Part shown: piece after piece, positions 22,583 through 27,438 of the stretch
How the letters are laid out: every line of letters begins with the position of its first letter
Position numbering within the stretch: position 1 is the first letter of the stretch
Assembly: GCA_947490035.1 (NCBI GenBank)
Contig: CANLGS010000003.1
Location: forward strand, 1 to 27,438
DNA length: 27,438 nt
Direction of reading: 5' to 3'
From: Gemmataceae bacterium
GTDB lineage: Bacteria; Planctomycetota; Planctomycetia; Gemmatales; Gemmataceae
Position numbers and translations under genes: made by a program
The notes under the pieces: model-generated
Told to the model about the DNA's origin: nothing
The model's database searches: none
What the model saw: the letters and a program-made list of their open reading frames with translations, nothing else

Positions 22583-24247
22583 CTAGTGATGCCGGTCGCG
22601 GCGGACGGTGACGCGGCGACCACGGAGCCGTGAGCCGTTCAGCGATTCGATCACGTGGTCGGCCGCTTCTTCGGGCACTTCGACGATGGAGAACCGGTCG
22701 GTGATCTCGATGCCGCGGATGTCGCGGCCGGGCAGACCCGACTCGTTCGCGATGGCCCCGACCAGGTCGCGCGGCGCGATGCCGGCTTCGCGGCCGGCGT
22801 CGATGAAGATGCGGGCCAGACGCGGGCCGGGGCTGCGCACGTTCTGCCCGCGCGCCCGCTCGACGCGCTGCGACACCTCCGGCACCGCCGCCGGGATGTC
22901 CGGACCGTCGTCGGTGTCGCCGCCGCGCGCGGTGTGTGCCAGTTTCATCGCGGCCAGTGCCACGTCGGTCGCGCTGAACTCACCGTTCAGCGATTCGACC
23001 AGCGCGCGGAATTGATCGAGTTCGCCCGCCGCGAGAACCTCGCGAACCGCGGCGCCGGTGCGCTCCAAGCGGCGTGCGCTGAGGTCGGCCGCGGTGGGAA
23101 CCCGTGCGAGCGTGATCTTCTGCCCGGTCGCGCGCTCGATGGCCCGCAGCGCGCCCTGTTCGCGCGGTTCGGCCACGGTGATCGCCACGCCTTCGCGCCC
23201 GGCACGCCCGACGCGGCCGATCCGGTGAACGTATGCCTCGGTGCCGAGCGGCAGTTGGTAGTTGACGACGTGCGTCAGGTGTTCGACATCCAGCCCGCGT
23301 GCGGCCACGTCGGTCGCGACGAGCAGGTCGGCGCGGCCGGCGCGGAACAGCTTCATCACGCGGTCGCGCTGGTCCTGCGTCATCCCGCCGTGCAGCGCCT
23401 CCGGCCGGTAGCCGCGGGCGCCGAGTGCTTCGGTCAGTTCGTCCACCTCGGAGCGCGTCTTGCAGAACACGAGCGCCGCGGTCGGCGCCTCGGCGTCGAG
23501 GACGCGCCCGAGCGCCGCGAGCTTGTGCTGACGCTGAACGAGGTACGCCGTCTGGCGGACGCGCGGCGCTTCGCCGGCCGGGGCCGCTTCGCGCGCGACG
23601 TGGATTTCGACCGCGTCGGTCAGGTGCTTGCCGGCGATGGCCTTGATGCGCGGCGGCATGGTCGCGGAGAACAGCATCGTCTGGCGCGCCGCCGGGGTCG
23701 CGGCGAGCAGCGCCTCGATGTCCTCGGCGAACCCCATGTCGAGCATCTCGTCGGCTTCGTCCAGCACGACGACCGCGATGCCGTCGAACTTCACGGTGCC
23801 GCGGCGCAGGTGGTCGAGCGCGCGGCCGGGGGTGGCGACGATCACGTCAATGCCGCGGTACAGCGCGCGAACCTGCGTGTCCATCGGCTGCCCGCCGTAC
23901 ACGGCGAGGACGCGGGCGCCGAGCGGCTTGCCGTACTTCGCGACCGATTCGGCGACCTGCATCGCGAGTTCGCGCGTGGGCACGAGAACGAGCGCGGTCG
24001 GCTGCGTGCGGGCGGTGGCTGTCGCGAGGCGGTGGAGCAGCGGAAGTGCGAACGCGGCGGTCTTGCCGGTGCCGGTCGCGGCGCGGCCAATGATGTCGCG
24101 GCCCGCGAGCAGCGGCGGGATGGCTTCCCGCTGGATCGGCGTCGGCTCTTCGTATCCCAGTCCGGCCAGCGCTTCGACGAGGCGACTGTCGAGACCCAAC
24201 TCCGCGAACCCCGACTCAACAACCGCCGCCGTCGTCGTCCCAACCAT
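22583..24247 (-). CDS. DEAD-box RNA helicase with C-terminal RNA-binding domain
   Basis: A 554-residue ATP-dependent RNA helicase of the DeaD/CsdA type. Motifs: Q-motif region PTPIQREAIPPLL (35-47), Walker A AATGTGKT (56-63), PTREL (90-94), TPGR, DEAD (163-166), SAT (194-196), then in the second RecA domain LHGGM, ATDVAARGLD and HRIGRVGR. A linker (about 400-470) leads to a DbpA-like RNA-binding domain (RIFIDAGREAGIAPRDLVGAI, GRDIRGIEITDRFSIVEVP). Such proteins act in ribosome assembly, cold adaptation and RNA turnover. ATG 24247 has only a weak GAGAAAG upstream. It is flanked on both sides by the two MTEAEWLAC copies in the opposite orientation. Confidence 0.96.
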   Translation of the reverse strand: MVGTTTAAVVESGFAELGLDSRLVEALAGLGYEEPTPIQREAIPPLLAGRDIIGRAATGTGKTAAFALPLLHRLATATARTQPTALVLVPTRELAMQVAESVAKYGKPLGARVLAVYGGQPMDTQVRALYRGIDVIVATPGRALDHLRRGTVKFDGIAVVVLDEADEMLDMGFAEDIEALLAATPAARQTMLFSATMPPRIKAIAGKHLTDAVEIHVAREAAPAGEAPRVRQTAYLVQRQHKLAALGRVLDAEAPTAALVFCKTRSEVDELTEALGARGYRPEALHGGMTQDQRDRVMKLFRAGRADLLVATDVAARGLDVEHLTHVVNYQLPLGTEAYVHRIGRVGRAGREGVAITVAEPREQGALRAIERATGQKITLARVPTAADLSARRLERTGAAVREVLAAGELDQFRALVESLNGEFSATDVALAAMKLAHTARGGDTDDGPDIPAAVPEVSQRVERARGQNVRSPGPRLARIFIDAGREAGIAPRDLVGAIANESGLPGRDIRGIEITDRFSIVEVPEEAADHVIESLNGSRLRGRRVTVRRDRHH

Positions 24248-24397
24248 GTGGTCTTTCTCGCTGTGATTCTGACAAAGGGCAATCTCTTAATAGTAGAAGG
24301 TCCGGGCACCGAAGGGAAGACGCGATCGGGCCGTGCGCACCGGCGCTTGGCAGATGGCTGCGAATCGGTCAGGCTGTGGCGAAGCGGAGGGCGACCG

Positions 24398-25063
24398 ATG
24401 ACCGAAGCGGAATGGCTGGCGTGTGTTCAACCCCAACACATGGTGGGTCTGCTCAGTCCCGAAGACGAAGACCTGCCGAGCGCTCTTCACGGCAAGGCGA
24501 GTGATCGGAAATCGCGTCTCTTGGCCTGCGGACTGGCTCGCCGAATGTGGGACCGAATCGAGTTGCCTTCCGTATGTCGCGCGGTCGAGTTCGCGGAGCA
24601 GGTAGCTGATGGACTGGTCCGCAAAAGCGAACGGGTAATCGCGGAACAGCTCCTGCATGTGTCGAGAACGGCACTGAAGGCGATCAACTCAGGTCAAGTC
24701 GGCGTGAAGGTTCACTGCGCCGCACTCGCAAGCGATTCGATGTTCGCAAGACAGGCGGCTTGGACCGATTCGAGTCTGGCTGCGCAGACCAAACTGAAGA
24801 AGCAAGGAGTTGCGGTTATCATTCGCGACATCTTCGGCAACCCGTTTCGCCCGGTCGCGTTCGCCCCGGCGTGGCGCAGTGACACCGCGGTGTCACTGGC
24901 TCGCGGGATGTACGACTCGCGCGACTTCGGCGCGATGCCGATCCTGGCCGACGCGCTTCAGGATGCCGGCTGCGACAACGACGACATCCTCTCGCATTGC
25001 CGAGGTGAAGAGGCCCACGTCTGCGGGTGCTGGGTGGTCGATCTGGTGCTGGGCAAGGAGTAG
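24398..25063 (+). CDS. MTEAEWLAC-family protein, copy 2
   Basis: A 221-residue near-duplicate of the gene at 21804-22466, with one extra residue (GCDNDD against GCDDD) and substitutions spread across the length. DNA similarity begins close to the ATG and ends at the stop codon, so the duplication is gene-sized rather than a long segment. The ribosome site GGAGGG precedes ATG 24398; the reading frame continues far upstream but that part is antisense to the helicase gene. Function unknown; the two copies may be functionally redundant. It converges on the next gene with a three-base gap. Confidence 0.9.
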   Translation: MTEAEWLACVQPQHMVGLLSPEDEDLPSALHGKASDRKSRLLACGLARRMWDRIELPSVCRAVEFAEQVADGLVRKSERVIAEQLLHVSRTALKAINSGQVGVKVHCAALASDSMFARQAAWTDSSLAAQTKLKKQGVAVIIRDIFGNPFRPVAFAPAWRSDTAVSLARGMYDSRDFGAMPILADALQDAGCDNDDILSHCRGEEAHVCGCWVVDLVLGKE

Positions 25064-25066
25064 CAA

Positions 25067-25549
25067 TCACGTCGCGGTGCGCTCGAAGCACCACGCGAAC
25101 AGCACATCCCATTCGAGCTGCTGCACGCGCTTCGCGAGTTCTTCCGCTTCGCTTCCGGTGTCCCTCACCTGCTCGCAGAAGTCCACGAACGCTTCCGGTG
25201 TGGTGAACGCGTAGCCCACCTCCGGCGAGCGCTCGCGGAGCTGCCCCAACACCGGGTGCGAACCCACACGCCGCCACCAGTACTTGCTGTTGAACGCGTC
25301 CGGCTCGCGGCGGTGCATGATCGCGTGCCAGAAGTCGTAGTCCGGTGTGCCCTCGGCGGTCTGACTGACCGCGTGCGATTCTTCGAGGAAGTCGAAACGC
25401 AGCCACAACCCGGCGGCGCACGGGAGCGAGAGCGCCGTGGTCGCGGCGGTCAGGTGCGCGCGAAGAGCTTCGTTCGGCGCGCCCGGCCCGAGCGCCGTCG
25501 GGTGCGCGACCGCGACCAATTCGACAACGGCTTTCGGGTAGTCCGGCAT
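25067..25549 (-). CDS. Conserved hypothetical protein (WHAIMHRREPD motif)
   Basis: A 160-residue protein without a known function. The central block LWLRFDFLEESHAVSQ, YDFWHAIMHRREPDAFNSKYWWRR, VGSHPVLGQL is characteristic, and I recall it from planctomycete proteins in which a short alpha-helical start precedes the same block. The several His, Arg, Glu and Trp residues in a tight motif suggest an active or binding site, but no family assignment is possible by eye. ATG 25549 is 27 bases after the stop of the long helical protein upstream on this strand, so the two are probably co-transcribed. It converges on MTEAEWLAC copy 2 with a gap of three bases. Confidence 0.82.
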   Translation of the reverse strand: MPDYPKAVVELVAVAHPTALGPGAPNEALRAHLTAATTALSLPCAAGLWLRFDFLEESHAVSQTAEGTPDYDFWHAIMHRREPDAFNSKYWWRRVGSHPVLGQLRERSPEVGYAFTTPEAFVDFCEQVRDTGSEAEELAKRVQQLEWDVLFAWCFERTAT

Positions 25550-25576
25550 TGGCGGCTCTCGTGCTTGGCAGTGACG

Positions 25577-27438
25577 CTACTTTGGTTCGCCCACCGACTT
25601 CGCGGCGGTGGTGAGCGCGGTCGCGGCTTCGCGCATCGCTTTCTCGGCCGACGTACCGGCGGTGAGGTCGTCCAGCGCCGCCCGCATCGCGAGTTCCGCG
25701 GCGCGAAGCGCATCACCGGGAAGAACTGGCGCGCCGGCCACCGCCTTTGGCGCCGCGTCGGAGACGCGCTCGCTCGCGGCGCGAAGGAGCGTGTCGGCTT
25801 CCGCCCGCAGGCGCGCGGCCTCCGCGGTGTCGGTCGCGGCGATCTTCCGCGCGGCTTCCAGCAACCGTTTCTCGGCGTCCTTCAACTGGCCTGCGGACGC
25901 GGTCAGCGCCTGCGCGGTCGCGTCGAGCGGGTCCAGCCCCTTCGCGACCAACCTGAACGCGCGCGCCAACTCTGCTATGCGGCCCGCGAGTTCGACCGCG
26001 AACGCCGCCTGCTGCGCGGTCGCGGCGTTCGACTGGCCCAAAAGCTTCGTGAGGTCATCGAGAACCGCCTGCTGTCGCGTGGCGAGGTCCGCGCCCCCGG
26101 CGAGTGGCTTGAGAAGGGTCGTCGCGGCTTCGGCTTCGGCCCGCGCGGAACCGGCGTCGCCGGTTCGCAGGTGATCGGCCGCGGCGAGTGCGGCCTTGCT
26201 CGCGGGCGCCGCGTTGGGCGCGAGCGCGGGCAATTCGGCCGCGAGGGTACGCTGCTTCGCTTCGAGCGCGAAGAAGGGATTGACCGCCGCGGGGCGAAGC
26301 CGGTCCGCGAGTACACGCGAGAAGTTCGTCAGTGCGTCGTGAATCGCGCGCTGCTGGCGCACCAACTCGCGGAGTGCCGCGGCGTGCGCGCGCGACGGCA
26401 GGTACGCGTCGGCCGCGGACGGCGCCGGCGGGTCGGGGCTGGCACGCGTGGCGAGTTCCGCGATGTCGGCCATCTTCGCCGCGAGTTCGTCCAGCGCCTC
26501 CGCGAGCGCCCGCTGGTCGGACGCGAGCCGGTCCGGTTCGGTCTTCAGCCGGAGCCGCGCGTACGTGTCGAACACGCGATTCTTGTTCGACTGACCGGCG
26601 GCGCCGACGCGGGTGTGCGCGAGTTCGTCCAACTCGCGGGCCAGGTGCCGCAGCGCCTCGTCGGACGCCGGCGCGCTGAACGGCGCCTTCGCGTCCGCGA
26701 GTTCCTTCGCGCGTGCAGCCGCGAGCCGCCGGTTGTTCGCGAGTCGGTGGACGCGCTCCAGTTCGGTTTCGGTGCCGTTGAGCCTCGCCGCGAGCCGGCC
26801 GAGCGCATCAGCGGCAGTACGGACGCGCCGCCGCGCCTCGTCCGGCTTGGTGCTGTCGCGGAGCGCGGATTCGGCCGCCTGAAGTGCGAGGCGGGCGTCG
26901 TTCAGCAACACGGGCGATTCGGGTGCTGCGACGCCGCCGAGTTGCCGCTGCGCGTCCTGAATGATCGGCGCGGCCGGTTCGAGCAACTTCGCGGTGATGC
27001 CCCCGCCGTGAACGTCGAGCGCGTCGGCCAGCGCGGTCAACTTGCGGTGCAACTCGTCGGCCTTCGCGTCTGGCGCGGCGCTGCCTTCGAGCACTAACTT
27101 GAGCCGCTCGAACTCGCGCCGGACCGACCACTGCGACGCCTGCACGTCGAACGGCGAACCGTCTTGCAGGTCCGCGACCGCGACCGCCAGTGCCGCCACA
27201 ACGCGCGCGTGTCGTTCGCTCAAACCCGGCAGGTCGAGTGCCAACACCGCGGCGCCGAGTTTCTTCTGGCGCTCGACGAGAGGCGCGAGTTTCTTCGCGA
27301 GCGCGGCGACCGACGCGGGCTGAGTGTCGTGGCCGCGCAGCGCCTTCTCGACATCGCCCGCGACTGAGTCCTGCTCGAACCGCAGTTTGTCGAAGTCGCG
27401 GAGCGACTTCGACAACCGCTCGCCGATTGACGGGGTCC
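25577..27438 (-). CDS. Long alpha-helical protein, 5' end beyond the window
   Basis: The frame is open from the right edge (27438) to TAG 25579-25577, so only about the last 620 residues are present. A TTG at 27415 is not a start; the frame continues upstream as TPSIGERLSKSL. The protein is Ala/Leu/Arg/Glu/Asp-rich, helical throughout, with heptad-like segments such as RQKKLGAAVLALD, AADALGRLAARLNGTETEL and SAGQLKDAEKRLLEAARKIA. It resembles the helical C-terminal part of large planctomycete membrane proteins (DUF4175-like), whose membrane helices lie near the N-terminus, outside this window. No enzyme motif is seen. Probably co-transcribed with the next gene. Confidence 0.85.
   Translation of the reverse strand, partial: TPSIGERLSKSLRDFDKLRFEQDSVAGDVEKALRGHDTQPASVAALAKKLAPLVERQKKLGAAVLALDLPGLSERHARVVAALAVAVADLQDGSPFDVQASQWSVRREFERLKLVLEGSAAPDAKADELHRKLTALADALDVHGGGITAKLLEPAAPIIQDAQRQLGGVAAPESPVLLNDARLALQAAESALRDSTKPDEARRRVRTAADALGRLAARLNGTETELERVHRLANNRRLAAARAKELADAKAPFSAPASDEALRHLARELDELAHTRVGAAGQSNKNRVFDTYARLRLKTEPDRLASDQRALAEALDELAAKMADIAELATRASPDPPAPSAADAYLPSRAHAAALRELVRQQRAIHDALTNFSRVLADRLRPAAVNPFFALEAKQRTLAAELPALAPNAAPASKAALAAADHLRTGDAGSARAEAEAATTLLKPLAGGADLATRQQAVLDDLTKLLGQSNAATAQQAAFAVELAGRIAELARAFRLVAKGLDPLDATAQALTASAGQLKDAEKRLLEAARKIAATDTAEAARLRAEADTLLRAASERVSDAAPKAVAGAPVLPGDALRAAELAMRAALDDLTAGTSAEKAMREAATALTTAAKSVGEPK

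Noticed and set aside
22655..24397. Long N-terminal extension in the frame of the second MTEAEWLAC gene
   Set aside because: This stretch is antisense to the DEAD-box helicase; the real start is ATG 24398 with GGAGGG upstream, and the paralog starts at the same residue.
25256..27097. 613-codon plus-strand frame opposite the long helical protein
   Set aside because: It is Arg/Gly-rich low-complexity antisense sequence; the minus-strand protein has coherent heptad-like helical sequence and runs in phase to the window edge.

Overview
The window looks like a chromosomal segment of a GC-rich planctomycete, most likely a member of the Gemmataceae. The reasons are the protein families present: a DUF1559 prepilin-like protein, a TIGR03067 lipoprotein, a cytochrome c plus WD40 fusion, members of families I associate with Gemmata relatives (proteins starting MTEAEWLAC and an LPRWA(R/Q)VAFAARCARRV family), and many GC-rich palindromic intergenic repeats. 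No rRNA, tRNA, CRISPR array or transposase was seen.

Layout. Positions 1-159 hold a large nested inverted repeat that reaches the stop codon of a sensor histidine kinase (157-2223, minus). A response regulator (2311-3003, minus) precedes the kinase, with a heptamer-repeat hairpin between them. Upstream on the same strand is a tightly packed run: ispG (6420-7625), a DUF6941-like gene with a disturbed 5' end (5929-6361), a small companion gene (5434-5925), a broken PRWA-family gene (4850-5429), a DUF1559 prepilin-like gene (3951-4853), a second DUF6941-like gene (3453-3914) and its companion (3100-3456). From 7764 the plus strand carries an AAA ATPase, a third DUF6941-like gene and companion (8986-9733), and a gene whose C-terminal module reappears in the MTEAEWLAC proteins (9733-10335).

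The minus strand then carries an exported cysteine-rich copper-binding protein and an RdgC-like gene preceded by a 58-residue gene, with a terminator between the last two. Plus-strand genes follow: a small membrane protein, a TIGR03067 lipoprotein and a DUF72 protein. Next come a periplasmic cytochrome c/WD40 protein (minus), a TylF-type methyltransferase with an apparent frameshift (plus), an LEA-like small protein with a strong terminator (plus), and a GH38-type glycosidase (minus). A DEAD-box RNA helicase (minus) is flanked by two nearly identical MTEAEWLAC genes (plus). The window ends in a conserved hypothetical gene and a long helical protein that runs off the right edge.

The two least explained signals are (a) a two-gene cassette, DUF6941-like plus small companion, present three times within about 6.6 kb with recombined companion proteins, and (b) a family of dispersed palindromes whose stems covary around a constant CTCCG loop at gene ends. 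Three genes need frame corrections to read as complete proteins, so sequence error should be excluded before they are called pseudogenes.
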